From: Linnemannia elongata
Lineage: Eukaryota; Mortierellomycota; Mortierellomycetes; Mortierellales; Mortierellaceae
Direction of reading: 5' to 3'
Assembly (NCBI GenBank): GCA_036320915.1
Contig: JAXBDG010000007.1
Location: 2,294,001 to 2,358,000, forward strand
DNA: 64,000 nucleotides
The position numbers and the translations under genes were made by a program. The notes beneath the pieces were generated by a model that was given only the letters and a program-made list of their open reading frames with translations, had not been told where the DNA came from and did not search any database. Of this stretch, positions 52,201 through 62,169 are shown one piece after another. Position 1 is the first letter of the stretch. Each line of letters opens with the position of its first letter.

Positions 52201-53156
52201 ACAAAGTGACCTTGTTCCTTCATTGGCAGGATGATGAACAGACGTGGAGTGGTGAACTCGAACAGTTCGTAAGTCTGCCTCTTGATACTTTGAACTTGCT
52301 GTTGGACGAGCCCAAGGCGCTGGAGGATTTCTTGGTTTCCTTGCTGGATATGCTGCTGGGTTTCTTGGTTTGCATGCTGAATATGCTGATGGATGTGCTG
52401 GGCGCTTTGTTGGATATGCTGGCGGGTGTGCTCGGTACTTTGTTGAATATGATGTTGGATATGCTGGGTGCTCTGTTGGAGTTCTTGGCGAATAAGGTTC
52501 TTGAGTGCGGTAAGCCCCTCTCCATGATGTGCATGGCTGAGGCTGTGTGAGATGCCTGCAAGTTGGGCATCGGTGAATCTGCCCGAAAGACGACCTCGAT
52601 GCAGCTGCCGCTGGCGGTGCCCCGCCATCATGCTCTGGGTGAACTTGTTCACAATGTCTTGTACTCTCGGAGATATCGGCGTTTCACCTTGTGGGTCTAA
52701 GCTCGCAAGAGGAGGAGGTGTCGTCGGTGGTGAGGGAAACTGTTCACTCTGCTCGATGACCGGCGAGAAGGCTTCCAAGGTGATCTCTAGGATCTCGTCC
52801 GGTCTCACGACTATCGACAAGGGAAACATCCTAGTAAAGTACCAAAAGGCAGTAAGTAGCATCCATGTTAGTGGGACAAGAGTGACACGAGGCGCAGACT
52901 GGAAGTTGCCCATGCATAAAATGTTTACTTACGGGACTCTCCTCTGGTCCAGGGCAACATCCACAGTTTGTCCGTAGAGGAAAACAGCGCTGATTCTTGG
53001 CTCGGTGGCGAAGCGGTTGGATTGTCCAAGCATAACCTCCATATCATCCAGTTCGACGAGGTGTTTGTCCGTGTCCTTATGATAGTACGACTCTACGTTG
53101 AAGATCTCGCTTTGGTGTTGGACTCGGAAGTGTTGGATGGGTGTTGAGCTCGACAT
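49284..53156 (-). CDS. Large multidomain protein (1218 aa), three exons
   Basis: Exons 53156-52933, 52830-49808 and 49693-49284. Intron 1 (102 bp, GTAAGT...CTAG) joins QRRV-P-MFPLSIVV. Intron 2 (114 bp, GTAAGC...ACCAG) is a multiple of three with no stop, so the unspliced frame stays open and would add a false hydrophobic stretch (ALICYVIILFFLFL). Spliced order: N-terminal module of about 100 residues (FNVESYYHKDTDKHLVELDD, SAVFLYGQ), a Gln/His-rich coiled region with IQQSTQHIQQHIQ repeats, the central block (RLFIILPMKEQ, KIYFLCECDDHQG, NHGGYEL, YGKQVVTFMNFLKYAV, then RWVCAHHRHE), and LRR-like C-terminal sequence with a poly-Gly patch. It shares N-terminal layout, intron 1 position and central block with the 19059-23886 gene. 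Function unknown; probably an intracellular sensor or scaffold. Start chosen as MSSSTPI; an ATG at 53171 is five codons upstream in frame. Confidence 0.82.
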
Positions 53157-54718
53157 GTCGATAGTGTACAAAATTGGTTTTTTTTGTTGGTAGTGTGAGA
53201 TATAATTTCAGGTGGAAGAGGTCGAAAGGGTTCTGAGTGGCTGTAGATTGTCGTTGTGGCATACAAAAAGTAGTAAAAGAGGGTGCGTCAAGTGTGTGAA
53301 AATTGAAAAACGAGAGGGAGGATGTATTGAAGGGGCGTATGTGAGAACGGGAGAGAGGGTGCTATGGGTGCGTGAGCGAAGGTGTGAAGTGATCGTCTGG
53401 GGGGAGGAAAAGGTGTAATGAGGCGAATAAGTATTAGGGGTAAGTAAGTCTGTTTAATTGAATGTAAATTGTTTGTGCGTGTATGGTGTAAGAAGGCGAA
53501 GATGAGGAAAGAGAAAGAGAAATGGGAAAAGAAAGAATGAAGAAAGAAGAGAAAAAAGAGAGAAGAATAGGTAGAGGTAATAAGGAAGAGTGGAGACTGG
53601 CGAAGAAAATGCTTAGGGATGCGCCTTTTCGTCCAAGTCAGCTCCAGAGAGTAGATGGCGAAGTTCTCAAAAATCTTAAGAACAGAGGAGCAGCTGGCTA
53701 TTTCCAAAAGCCAGGGGGTGAAATAGAGGGGGCAAAGCTAGAAAGGAAAAAAAAAGAGATGCAATAGTTGGTGTGTTGTCCCGGTTCGTTGATGCTGTTT
53801 GTTCTTGTGTTTGTTTGCTCTGGAAAAACTGTTAGTGTTTCTGTCTGCCTGTCTGTCTAACTTTCTGTCCTTCGTGGAAGATGAGAATGCCCAAGAAGAA
53901 ATGAGAAATGGCAAAAGGGAACAAACAACCTGGGAAGAACATAGGGGGGCTCACATATAAACCCAATTCCATGGTAAAAGGAATCCGAGGGGACAAGGTT
54001 ATGTGGTTTGCATGGCCACCCTTTTGTGTTCGCATTTTTCTTTTAGCAAAACCCAAACAAAAAAACAAACAAGAAAGCAAACAAAACTCCAACGACATCA
54101 TGTCTCTGTCTACCTCCACTCAAGGAATGTGTCTGCTCGTGGACCGTTTGTGCCATTGTCCAACGGAAGAATGATTGTCTGCATCATGTCCACAAACTCA
54201 CCATCCGCATATGGTGTTTCTTTACCTCACGACTGGCGCAGGTATAATCAATAACCCATCCATGGATGTGCATGATTATGCGAAGCAAGCTGCGGCTGAA
54301 AGAAAACCAATGCCATCAAACGTTAGATGTTTTCGGATGTCTCTTTTTCGTTGCGCCTCGCAATGTGTGTGAAAATAAAAGAAATCTTGAGTCTTCGCCC
54401 ACGTTCGCACCTCTTGTAAACACACTACTTTTCTACGTCCTTCTGTTCTTGTTTTTTGCCCCTCCTTCTTAACCGAATACGCCTTCTACTACCTTTCAAC
54501 TTGCAACCAAAGAACCATAACAACCCCCTCTTCCCCCCCCCCTCCTCTCCTCCTCCTCTCACTCTCTTCTCCCCACGATCTCCTTCTTCCCCCTTTCCCT
54601 TCATTTGCAACCTTTTTGATATGCATGAATGTTTGTTTCACTGTGAGTAGGTCTGGCCCTTCTCACCAAAAAAAGACAAAAAGACAACAGACAAACTGAA
54701 AGACATGCATACAGAAAT
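53157..54718. other. Spacer
   Basis: About 1.5 kb. The left part is the purine-rich promoter region of the large gene. A C/T-rich stretch lies near 54525-54600. No supported gene. Confidence 0.5.
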
Positions 54719-55193
54719 TAACGCCTCCTCCGGCATGCCTGCATCTCCTTCGAATAATCAACCCCATCAACACACAACTTTTCCAGAATCGGTATCCTCT
54801 CTACAAACACCTTGACCTTTCCTTCGCCATCCTCTTCACCCTCCCCCATATCCAAATGGAATCAACGAGACTCCCACCATCGCCATTACCTGTACCGTAC
54901 CTGCTACAGTCTTCTCCTAGGCGCAGTTCCTTTAGCGAACTGAACTGCGCCAACTTGTCGATTACCTTGCCATGGATACTCTGGTAATAAAGTCGGGCGA
55001 GGCCGACCCTTTCAGTATCCTTTGCTTGTTTTGTCGTTCCATCCCTTTCTCCTTCCTTGACTCCTTCTTTCTCATCATCCCCTTCAACAACAACAACAGC
55101 CACAACACCACCTGTAACAGTTACGAGATTGACGCGTGGTGGCACCGCAATCGAAGGTGCAGATCCTACAACCTCTTACGACAGGCAAACACC
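54719..55193 (-). pseudogene. F-box/LRR pseudogene, 3' part (left of the DIRS element)
   Basis: Minus-strand continuation of the gene whose 5' part lies at 59578-60786. An LRR-like coding segment (YYQSIHGKVIDKLAQFSS, LKELRLGED), preceded by a Glu/Lys-rich loop, reads to about 54870. It then continues in another frame (GEEDGEGKVKVFVERIPI, LEKLCVDGVDY) to a TAA at 54719, implying a frameshift near the GGGGG run at 54844. Cut from its 5' part by insertion of the retrotransposon. Confidence 0.68.
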
Positions 55194-55238
55194 ATGAGTA
55201 GCGAAGACGACAAAGGAAGTCTTTCGCACATTATCCGA

Positions 55239-55361
55239 GACCAGTGACCCTTTCCTGTGTAATCTTTCTTCTTTATTTCCACTCGAGAATTCAGCTAAAT
55301 CCTTGCAAAAACTGAAATAAAAGCTGCTAATCTCTGTTACATGCACCATATCTTTCTTTTT
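55239..55361. repeat. DIRS left inverted terminal repeat
   Basis: 123 bp from GACCAGTGACCCTTTCCTGT to ATCTTTCTTTTT, the exact reverse complement of 59441-59563. The 45 bp to its left (55194-55238, ATGAGTAGCGAAGACG...) belong to the element because their reverse complement is present in the internal complementary region. Confidence 0.93.
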
Positions 55362-55397
55362 GGAGCAAAGACATAGGGCGGGAACGGAAAGGGTGGG

Positions 55398-55495
55398 ACA
55401 GGAAAGGGTCACTGGTCTCGGATAATGTGCGAAAGACTTCCTTTGTCGTCTTCGCTACTCATTATCCATCCTATGACCAGTGACCCTTTCCTGTG
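55398..55495. repeat. DIRS internal complementary region (ICR)
   Basis: Two halves meet at GCTACTCAT|TATCCATCC near 55462. The left half (ACAGGAAAGGGTCACTGGTC ... GCTACTCAT) is the reverse complement of the element's left end. The right half (ATTATCCATCCTATGACC ... CCTGTG) is the reverse complement of its right end. This is the circle-junction template known from DIRS1 replication. It lies directly downstream of the recombinase stop codon. Confidence 0.9.
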
Positions 55496-55505
55496 CATGC
55501 AGAGA

Positions 55506-56501
55506 TTAGCTGAGCAGCACGGACGTAAAGTTAGTCCGTGTTCTGCTCGAAATGCGATAGAAACGGAGATATGTGGAGTGAGATGCCCAGTTTCCTTGAG
55601 TGATCACGTCGTCGATAGGGACTCCTTTTAAGGCGGCAATAGTTGAGCCAGCTGCGCGGGCCTTGGGGATGGAACCATTGGCGAGGGGCATCAGCACCAT
55701 GAGAGACTTGATATGCTTGGAGATCCTTTGAGAAGAGAGGGCAGAAGTGGCATCCTTGGTATAGCGGATCAATGGGTTGATGGTGAGGTCGAGTAGGGTG
55801 GGATGGGGGGACTTGAGGATAGGGCGAGCGTGACGGTCCAAATACGCTTTGATGGTATTGACGGGGCAGAGGATCGGTTCCGAGGGATGCGCTTGAACGA
55901 TAGTATGCTTGTCGCGGTGGATGCCTCCAGAGGTCTCCTTGGGGCGGACGATACACAGACGGAGGAAGTTGGATTCGGACAGAAGACTCTGGTTGAGGTC
56001 AATGCGTGCGATGTCGCTTGGGCGGAGGAAATTGCACATACCCAACAGCCAACAGACTTTGCGGGTTAGTTGGTCGATCGATAGTTGATCGTTGGAGCCC
56101 CATTTGAGGAACTCTTCCCGGACTGGTGTAGCGTCGTAGTCAGAATGACCACAGGAGCCTTTTTCTATTGCCTGTAAAGTCTTGAAGAAGGTCGAAAAAT
56201 CGGGGTCATCGTCGAAGTCGGACGTGTCGGGGTAAAGGTATTTGACATGGGCGCGGTAGTTTTGGACTGTCGTGCACTTCCATCGTAAGGTTGTGTAGCC
56301 CCAGGCAAGAAAGTTGAGGAGAACGACAGGGTCGGCACGGCTGTAGTCGAGGTTGCGTTCCTGGCAGAAGCGAATGTATTTGAGCTGGGTAGGTTGATAT
56401 CGTTGTTGTTTCCTGCGTTGAGGTTCACTGTCGCGCATGAGTGTGATCGTTGCCTCGTCAAACCCTCGGGCTCTTAAAGCTGCTCTGCGTTCACGTTCCA
56501 T
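55506..56501 (-). CDS. DIRS tyrosine recombinase
   Basis: 331 residues from the ATG at 56501 (MERERRAALRARGFDEATI). The frame is open far upstream to 59396, but that part is only the shadow of the Gag and RT frames. An N-terminal SAM-like core-binding region (YQPTQLKYIRFCQERNLDY, NYRAHVKYLYPD) is followed by the catalytic domain. The first conserved Arg is in NFLRPSDIARI, the second box is KARAAGSTIAALKG, and the nucleophile Tyr is in GNWASHSTYLRFYR. The enzyme integrates the circular cDNA. It overlaps the RT-RNase H stop by 28 bp in another frame, as usual in DIRS elements. Confidence 0.9.
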   Translation of the reverse strand: MERERRAALRARGFDEATITLMRDSEPQRRKQQRYQPTQLKYIRFCQERNLDYSRADPVVLLNFLAWGYTTLRWKCTTVQNYRAHVKYLYPDTSDFDDDPDFSTFFKTLQAIEKGSCGHSDYDATPVREEFLKWGSNDQLSIDQLTRKVCWLLGMCNFLRPSDIARIDLNQSLLSESNFLRLCIVRPKETSGGIHRDKHTIVQAHPSEPILCPVNTIKAYLDRHARPILKSPHPTLLDLTINPLIRYTKDATSALSSQRISKHIKSLMVLMPLANGSIPKARAAGSTIAALKGVPIDDVITQGNWASHSTYLRFYRISSRTRTNFTSVLLS

Positions 56502-58333
56502 GCCTGCAAGTGCCACGCTAGGTTCTTCGATAAGAGGCCTGGTTCGTTTGCCGATAATGACTGCACTGCTGTCCGAGGAAGGTCGATCGGTGGTTGAGTT
56601 GTCATCTTCTGTAGCATCGGGTACCAGAGAGATCCTGTCCAATTGGGAGTGATGACTGTCGCTGGTAACTTCTCTCGGCGTAGTCGTTCCAGTACTTGGG
56701 GTAAGAGATTCCACGGGGGGCAGACGTAAAGGCGACCGAGGTTTGTCCAGGGCTGGTGGAGTGCATCTTGGGCGTAGGCTGATGGATCGTGTCTCCATGA
56801 CATGTAACGGGGTAGTTTGTTGTTCTTGTTGCTGGCAAATAGGTCCATCTGATGGGGACCCCACTTGTTGTCGATCATGTTGAAGCAATCCTGTGTCAGG
56901 CTCCATTCCAGTTGTTGTTCCAATTGTCGACTCGGAGGGTCTGCGGGGTTGAAGGACGAGGGGACGAAGGCTGTTGAGATCGTGGTGCCTGTTGTTAGAC
57001 AGTGTGTCCAGATCTTGTTGGCGAGGTCCATTAATTTGAGGGACTTCGTACCACCAAATTTGTTCACATAGGCCATTGTCGTGGTGTTGTCTACGTAGAT
57101 CCTCAGTCGGCGACCCTGAAATTGAGGTGAGGTGACCACTTTCCAGATCACAAAAAGCTCCTTGTAGTTGATGTGTTTGTTGAGGAGTTGCCGATTCCAT
57201 GTGCCGGACAATAGTCTGCTCTGATGCACTATACCCCATCCTGAGTCTGAGGCATCGGTGAATAGTTCCTCCTGTGGTGGTTGTTGGATCCATGTTTGGC
57301 CGTTCCAGCTGGAGAGGTTTTTGGCCCACCATTGTAGGTCCTTGCGTGCTGCTGTTGTCAAGGAAATAGATGCCGTCCATTGTTTGTGTTGGCGAAGGGC
57401 ATTGTTCTTGAGATGAACCAGATTCTGGGTGCGAAGGCGGGCTGGAAGGACTGCTGCCGTCATCGCAAGTGTTTTCCCGATAAAGGATGCAAGGCATCGT
57501 ACCGTCAGGTTGCCTCTGTTGAGGATACGTTGGGCTTCTCGACGAACATCCCTGACCTTGTCCTTGGGAACTGAGAGTGTCATCTGCCTGGTGTCGATGG
57601 TGAATCCGAGATGCTGAAGGGACTGCGTCGGTTCCAATTGAGACTTGGACTTCTTGACCAGGAAGCCAAGGGTTTCCAGGCGCTTGAGAATCATGCTGGT
57701 GTGTAGGCGAGAGAGTTCCTTGTTGGCTGCCACTATAATTAAGTCGTCCAGGTACGCGCTGATCCTGATTCCCTTCCTGCGTGCCCATTTGAGGACTGGT
57801 TTGAGGATCTTGGTAAAGACGTAGGGCGCTAAGGAGAGACCGAAGGGTAGCACTCGAAACTGAAATTGATGACCCTTCCAATGGAATTGAAGATACTTCC
57901 TGTGTGAGGGATGAATGAGCACATGTAGGAAAGCATCTTGAAGGTCCACACTGGTCAAATAATCGCCCTTGTTTATTAAGGTCGACACTTGTCGAATGGC
58001 CTCCATTTTGAAGTGGCGCTCGGGAAGAAATACATTTAAAGGCTTGAGGTTGAGGACCGGTCGTAGATCTCCTGTCTTCTTGGGGGTTGTAAAGAGGCGG
58101 CTGGTGAATCCATTCTCGGTAGCTTCTTCGATCGCGCGTTTTTCGAGCAAGGATAGGATCTCTTGTTCGATCGCTTCGCTCTCTGCCTTCGAGTGTGGGG
58201 TGTGGTGACGAGGTGGCGGCGATGTTGGTGGGGTTGAAGTGAAGGGGATCTCGTATCCATTGGCGATAGTTTGACGAACCCAGTCTTCGTTTGTGAGGAG
58301 GTACCATGCGTCCTTGTAGAGCTGTAGACGTCC
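56474..58333 (-). CDS. DIRS reverse transcriptase-RNase H
   Basis: The frame opens directly after the Gag stop (PVGGRLQLYKDAW, WVRQTIANGYEIPF are typical DIRS RT leader motifs) and has no ATG until well inside, so translation by frameshift or reinitiation from Gag is likely. RT motifs in order: RPVLNLKPLN, YLTSVDLQDAF, FRVLPFGLSLAPYVF and the catalytic YLDDLIIVA, followed by LGFLVKKSKSQLEPTQSLQHL. RNase H follows with ELFTDASDSGWG (Asp), NYKELFVIW (Glu) and IYVDNTTTMAYV (Asp). The C terminus contains DLFASNKNNKLPRYMSW and PPWNLLPQVLERL, known as the conserved tail of DIRS RT-RH proteins. The frame is intact to the stop at 56474. Confidence 0.92.
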   Translation of the reverse strand, partial: GRLQLYKDAWYLLTNEDWVRQTIANGYEIPFTSTPPTSPPPRHHTPHSKAESEAIEQEILSLLEKRAIEEATENGFTSRLFTTPKKTGDLRPVLNLKPLNVFLPERHFKMEAIRQVSTLINKGDYLTSVDLQDAFLHVLIHPSHRKYLQFHWKGHQFQFRVLPFGLSLAPYVFTKILKPVLKWARRKGIRISAYLDDLIIVAANKELSRLHTSMILKRLETLGFLVKKSKSQLEPTQSLQHLGFTIDTRQMTLSVPKDKVRDVRREAQRILNRGNLTVRCLASFIGKTLAMTAAVLPARLRTQNLVHLKNNALRQHKQWTASISLTTAARKDLQWWAKNLSSWNGQTWIQQPPQEELFTDASDSGWGIVHQSRLLSGTWNRQLLNKHINYKELFVIWKVVTSPQFQGRRLRIYVDNTTTMAYVNKFGGTKSLKLMDLANKIWTHCLTTGTTISTAFVPSSFNPADPPSRQLEQQLEWSLTQDCFNMIDNKWGPHQMDLFASNKNNKLPRYMSWRHDPSAYAQDALHQPWTNLGRLYVCPPWNLLPQVLERLRREKLPATVITPNWTGSLWYPMLQKMTTQPPIDLPRTAVQSLSANEPGLLSKNLAWHLQAWNVNAEQL

Positions 58334-58335
58334 CC

Positions 58336-59406
58336 CTACTGGGACTGGTCTCGGTGGCCTCCCCTGTTTCCCCGTCGAGAGGAGGCTCCGCGAAAACCCT
58401 GAAAGTTGCCTTGGTTGTTGTGGTTGCCATTGGAGTTGCCATTGAAGCTGCCGTTGGAGTTGGGGTTGTTGATGCCATTGTTGTTGCCATTGGTGGTACT
58501 TCCATTGTTGTTGCCGTTGTTGTTGGTGCCAGTGTTGTTGTTGGATGACTGTTGCTGGTGTTGATTTCCATAGCCGCGGTTGTTCCTGTTGAAGCGAGAA
58601 TAGTTGCCTCCACGGCCACGGTTGCGTAGGTGGTTGGCGGCCTTGCGATAGGCTTCTGTCTGTTTCTGCACTTCAGCCAATTGATCTGGTGTGACCAAAA
58701 TCTGTTTGTTTGGGTCGACAGGGGGAATGAGGTGCTGAGAACGGTAGAAGCGGTCTGAGCGAACTTTGGTGACTTCTGAGCAGATGCTTGCAATGTTGAG
58801 GCGCAGAATGTTGAGAGTCTCCAGAACGTTCGAGATAATTGCGTCATCGTCGGGGTTTGAACTGCGGACGAGAGCATGCATGGTGGCGTCAATGGGTCTA
58901 GTGAGTTGAGCGACTTTGGATGCAAAGGTGACCCACTCCTTGTCTTGTCGTTTGACGTAATCCTTGATTTCGTAGTTGGTTGGGAGTGGGGGAGGGGTGT
59001 AATCGACGTTGGCGGTCTTGGAGAAGCGTTTGATGTCGATGTACTCTGCCTCTTCTTCATCCAGTTGAGCGTTGTGGAGGTTGCTGATTTTGAGGGAGGG
59101 ACAAAGTTCCACGAGACGGTCGTAAAGTTGGAGGGTCTTGGTCTGGTCTGGTGAGACGAGGTAAGGATCAGGCTCTGGGGAAGGGTCTTGAACTGGAGCT
59201 GGAGTCGGCTGCTGAGGCAGGAGAGGTGAGATCGCGGCTGCCAGAACTTGAAGAGCTGTAGGATCAAGTTGGGAGAATAGCTGGGAAAGAGAGGGAGAGG
59301 GAGAAGAGGAGGTGGAAGTCGCTTGATGGTGGGCAGGGTTGCTGCCCTCAGAGAGGTGAACGGGGTTGCCGCTCGATGAGAGAATGTCGTGGTCATTGTT
59401 GATCAT
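58336..59406 (-). CDS. DIRS Gag-like protein
   Basis: A 356-residue protein starting at ATG 59406, about 35 bp inside the right inverted repeat. A Ser/Pro/Gln-rich N terminus is followed by a helical core (YDRLVELCPSLKISNLHN, WVTFASKVAQLTRPIDATMH) and a C-terminal Gly/Arg/Asn-rich tail (NRGRGGNYSRFNRNNRGYGN, then Asn/Gly repeats) suited to RNA binding. It takes the position of Gag in DIRS elements. No zinc knuckle is seen. Confidence 0.85.
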   Translation of the reverse strand: MINNDHDILSSSGNPVHLSEGSNPAHHQATSTSSSPSPSLSQLFSQLDPTALQVLAAAISPLLPQQPTPAPVQDPSPEPDPYLVSPDQTKTLQLYDRLVELCPSLKISNLHNAQLDEEEAEYIDIKRFSKTANVDYTPPPLPTNYEIKDYVKRQDKEWVTFASKVAQLTRPIDATMHALVRSSNPDDDAIISNVLETLNILRLNIASICSEVTKVRSDRFYRSQHLIPPVDPNKQILVTPDQLAEVQKQTEAYRKAANHLRNRGRGGNYSRFNRNNRGYGNQHQQQSSNNNTGTNNNGNNNGSTTNGNNNGINNPNSNGSFNGNSNGNHNNQGNFQGFRGASSRRGNRGGHRDQSQ

Positions 59407-59440
59407 TCTTGATGTCGAGTGGATGTGTACCGAAAGCGAG

Positions 59441-59563
59441 AAAAAGAAAGATATGGTGCATGTAACAGAGATTAGCAGCTTTTATTTCAGTTTTTGCAAG
59501 GATTTAGCTGAATTCTCGAGTGGAAATAAAGAAGAAAGATTACACAGGAAAGGGTCACTGGTC
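59441..59563. repeat. DIRS right inverted terminal repeat
   Basis: 123 bp, the exact reverse complement of 55239-55361. The 14 bp to its right (59564-59577, ATAGGATGGATAAT) are the element's outer end, matched by the internal complementary region. Confidence 0.93.
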
Positions 59564-59577
59564 ATAGGATGGATAAT

Positions 59578-60786
59578 CTCCAAAAACTCATCTATGCCCA
59601 ACAGCATCAATGGTTTCACAAACAGGCACAAATTCGGACACCACCAACACTCAAACTCAACCTTGAAACCCAGAAACTTTCTCTCCAACAATTTCTTTGA
59701 CCCTGCGATACACCAAAACTCCTCCAACCTCTCCCTCAGGTCTGTATAGTCATAGACGTCAGGCGTGGACACCTGGTGTTTAGGAGGTTCTCCAGGGCAG
59801 TAATGGTATCGGACGAAATGAACCTTGCTTGGATCCAGGCTTTAAGATATCGAATCTTGTGGCAGTGCACAGCTATCATCCGCATGACGGGGTTGAAATT
59901 CAGTTCGCCACGGGTTAGAGGGGCAGCTAATCTTTCCAGCATAGGACATCGCCAGAGAATAAGAGCGATCTAGGGTCGCATCCCTATCCGCCAGGACTAG
60001 AACAAGTCCAGTGTCTTGATCTGTGTCTTAGGTTCGTTAGTGATCTGGGCATAGCTCTCGAGGGACTGGAAGTCCTGGCAAGGGTTACTGAATCTGCTGT
60101 GGAAGGTCTTGACAGTCAGCGTACCACCCGCGGACAATAATCCATCAAGGTCTCCATGACGTTACTATCCTGTACGAGCCTAACATTTTACACATCCTGA
60201 CCATGGTCTTCTCACGTCCAAGTAGGATGTTGATCGACACTCGACACAACCCCGTGTTCTGCACAAATAGCGGCTCCCAGATCTGGGTGACAAGCGGTTC
60301 CTCTTAATCTCTACCAAACCGGTCCTGCCAACTCTTCTGCTCTTTAACTCCCTCGGGTATGGCTCGCAACTCCAAGTTGCGCCAGTCGGGGACAGGGATG
60401 ACAGTCGTGACTCGAGCCAGGTTGACGCATTCGAGACTAATGAGATACTTTAAAGCGTGTGCAGTCCCGATGGCGACATCCTTGATGAACTGACCATGCT
60501 CGTGAACAAACTTGCCTCCTTAGCCTACAGTCTCTGCAGTCAAGACGACAACGTCGCTTCCATGAGGGTATCTTGCGTCCTGGGTTGTCGAAAGGTAGTC
60601 GAAATGGTAGACGTCGATTGTGTGGTAGAGTGAGGGGAGGAGGCAGTCGAACCAGAGGCGACAGACGCGGAAACTGGCTGTTAGATAGTGCGGGTCGAGG
60701 AAGTGTGCATTGCGTTCTGGAACTTCGGGAAGGATGTTATTCTCAGAGATGGTAAGCATCGTCGTTGGAAGCGTTGGCCGCATCAC
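59578..60786 (-). pseudogene. F-box/LRR pseudogene, 5' part (right of the DIRS element)
   Basis: The frame starts at ATG 60786 with an F-box-like N terminus (MLTISENNILPEVPERNAHF, LTASFRVCRLWFDCLLPSLY). It reaches a stop at about 60520 but remains coding-like in the same frame (FVHEHGQFIKDVAIGTAHAL, CVNLARVTTVIPVPDWRNLE) and meets a further TAA near 60306. Further on, coding pieces appear in other frames (LERLAAPLTRGELNFNPVMR; LRERLEEFWCIAGSKKLLER; LLGIDEFLE immediately before the DIRS right end). The gene has several stops and frameshifts and is also split by the retrotransposon; its 3' part is at 54719-55193. Confidence 0.72.
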
Positions 60787-61453
60787 GGGAGTTGAAGAAA
60801 TGAGAAAGAGGTAGAAGAGATGCAGAAAGAAAATACAAAATCGACAGGAAGAGTGTTCCCGAGACTGACAGCCGACCGAGACAAGACAGACATCTGCGAT
60901 TCGATGGCTATATTACACGCCATAGGGACCTTGTCTTGAACGCGGCGTGTTCACTGCCAGGCCTGACAGTTATAGTTTCTCTCTTTTCTTGTGTTCTGTT
61001 GTTTTCTCATCCAGTCCATTCTGCGTTGTCTTTCCAAAGTCAAATGTGAATGTACGAAGACGAGTGAAAGTAATGGTACAAGTGGGGGTATGTTTTATTG
61101 GCGCGATTAGTGAAAGATCATCAGAAGAGTGTAAAGTGATGAGAAAGGGAGTGGTGAGTGCGAGTCATTGAAAGTAAAAGTCGGTCCAGCAAGGATGTGT
61201 GTTTTTGTGTGTGAACGGAAACGAGCGAAAAGTCCAAACTCCCCCTTCCTCACTTTCCTCCAAAGAACAAAAAAAGAAGGGTCTGGGTCCTGTCCAAGGG
61301 GAGGGCTGGTCACAAGCATAAAACGACCAATGCCTACAGCACCATCCCCAACTGAAAAGGGGAATTCAAACGGCTATTACTCTCACTGCCGTCGTTTCTT
61401 GGCGATCGACTCCTCGACCATCTGTAAAAGACGGACAGGACCACGAGGAACAA
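60787..61453. other. Spacer
   Basis: Promoter side of the F-box pseudogene and 3' flank of the small membrane protein gene. No supported gene. Confidence 0.5.
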
Positions 61454-62169
61454 TCAAAGCAACCGCGCGGCCAGCACGACCAGGATGAGGGCCAAGAACA
61501 ACAGGACCACCAATGTTCCTCCGGGACGCTTGATGGCGGTAGCCATGTAGGTTGACTGGAAGCAGTCTGTGGTGGCGATCCCTGTGATGGGGCAAAAGGT
61601 GAAGCACTATTAGCAGCAGCCGTAGTGTCCTGCAACGGTGGAGGTTCACTTATGAGCTCGCTCAGTCTTTCACCAGTTCCTGTTCCTGCTTCCGTCCCTG
61701 TTCCTGTTACTGGCGGCATGGTGAGTTCCTGGTTATGGTTGTTTATCATGACCTCTTCCTGCATCGAACGTAGAGTGATGTTGCTGCTTGATCTCCAAGG
61801 TTGAAAAAGTAACCGAGGATCGTATATGTGCGGGGAAAACAACCGTGGCGAGCTGGGGAGCAAGGAAGGGGTGAAATTTGTTAGTGTATCCTTCTTCTTC
61901 TCCTTCCTCCAAAAAATAAAATAAAAAAAAAAAGCAACATGCCTGCATGCAATTTAACAACACCCTCCCACATAGATCCCTCTTAAAACCAAACACACCG
62001 AGAAAAGAAAATGCAAAGAAAAGAACATAGGTACTACTTACGTGTAGGGGGTGCTATTAGAAGAAGGCGGTGTTTGGGGCATGGTCTGTCTAGGGTCGTT
62101 ATAGTGTTGGGGTGCACTGGCGTAGTCACCGGCCACCCCCTTCAGGTAGTAACGACTATAATCGGACAT
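61454..62169 (-). CDS. Small protein with one C-terminal membrane segment, three exons
   Basis: Exons 62169-62042, 61852-61674 and 61581-61454, total 144 residues. Intron 1 (189 bp) has a perfect GTAAGT donor and a CCCCAG acceptor. Intron 2 (92 bp) has GTGAAA and ATCACAG and is inferred because it restores a frame with a clear membrane segment. Exon 1 is Tyr/Pro/Ser-rich (MSDYSRYYLKGVAGDYASAP), exon 2 contains a Gly/Thr repeat (TGTGTEAGTGTG), and exon 3 ends with KRPGG followed by the hydrophobic TLVVLLFLALILVVLAARLL and the stop. This is the layout of a tail-anchored or single-pass membrane protein with a cytosolic N terminus. No family recognised. If intron 2 is retained, the protein would instead end in a Trp/Ser/Cys-rich tail. 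Confidence 0.55.

Larger units (their letters stand above)
55194..59577 (-). mobile_element. DIRS-type tyrosine-recombinase retrotransposon, complete
   Basis: A 4384-bp element with all the parts of a DIRS1-like retrotransposon. It has perfect 123-bp inverted terminal repeats at 55239-55361 and 59441-59563, outer extensions at 55194-55238 and 59564-59577, and an internal complementary region at 55398-55495. The internal region's two halves are complementary to the left and right outer ends, as required for the circular intermediate. Three overlapping frames run on the minus strand: Gag (59406-58336), RT-RNase H (58333-56474) and tyrosine recombinase (56501-55506). No frameshifts or stops are visible, so it may be active or very recently so. 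DIRS elements integrate without target-site duplication, consistent with none being visible here. Confidence 0.93.

Noticed and set aside
51603..52550. 315-codon plus-strand frame
   Set aside because: Lies antisense to the middle exon of the large protein; its leucine-rich end merely mirrors the Gln/His repeats on the other strand.
56502..59396. N-terminal two thirds of the 1296-codon minus-strand frame as one giant recombinase protein
   Set aside because: This part overlaps Gag and RT-RNase H in another frame and is low-complexity Thr/Pro/Ser-rich; only the last 331 codons look like a recombinase.
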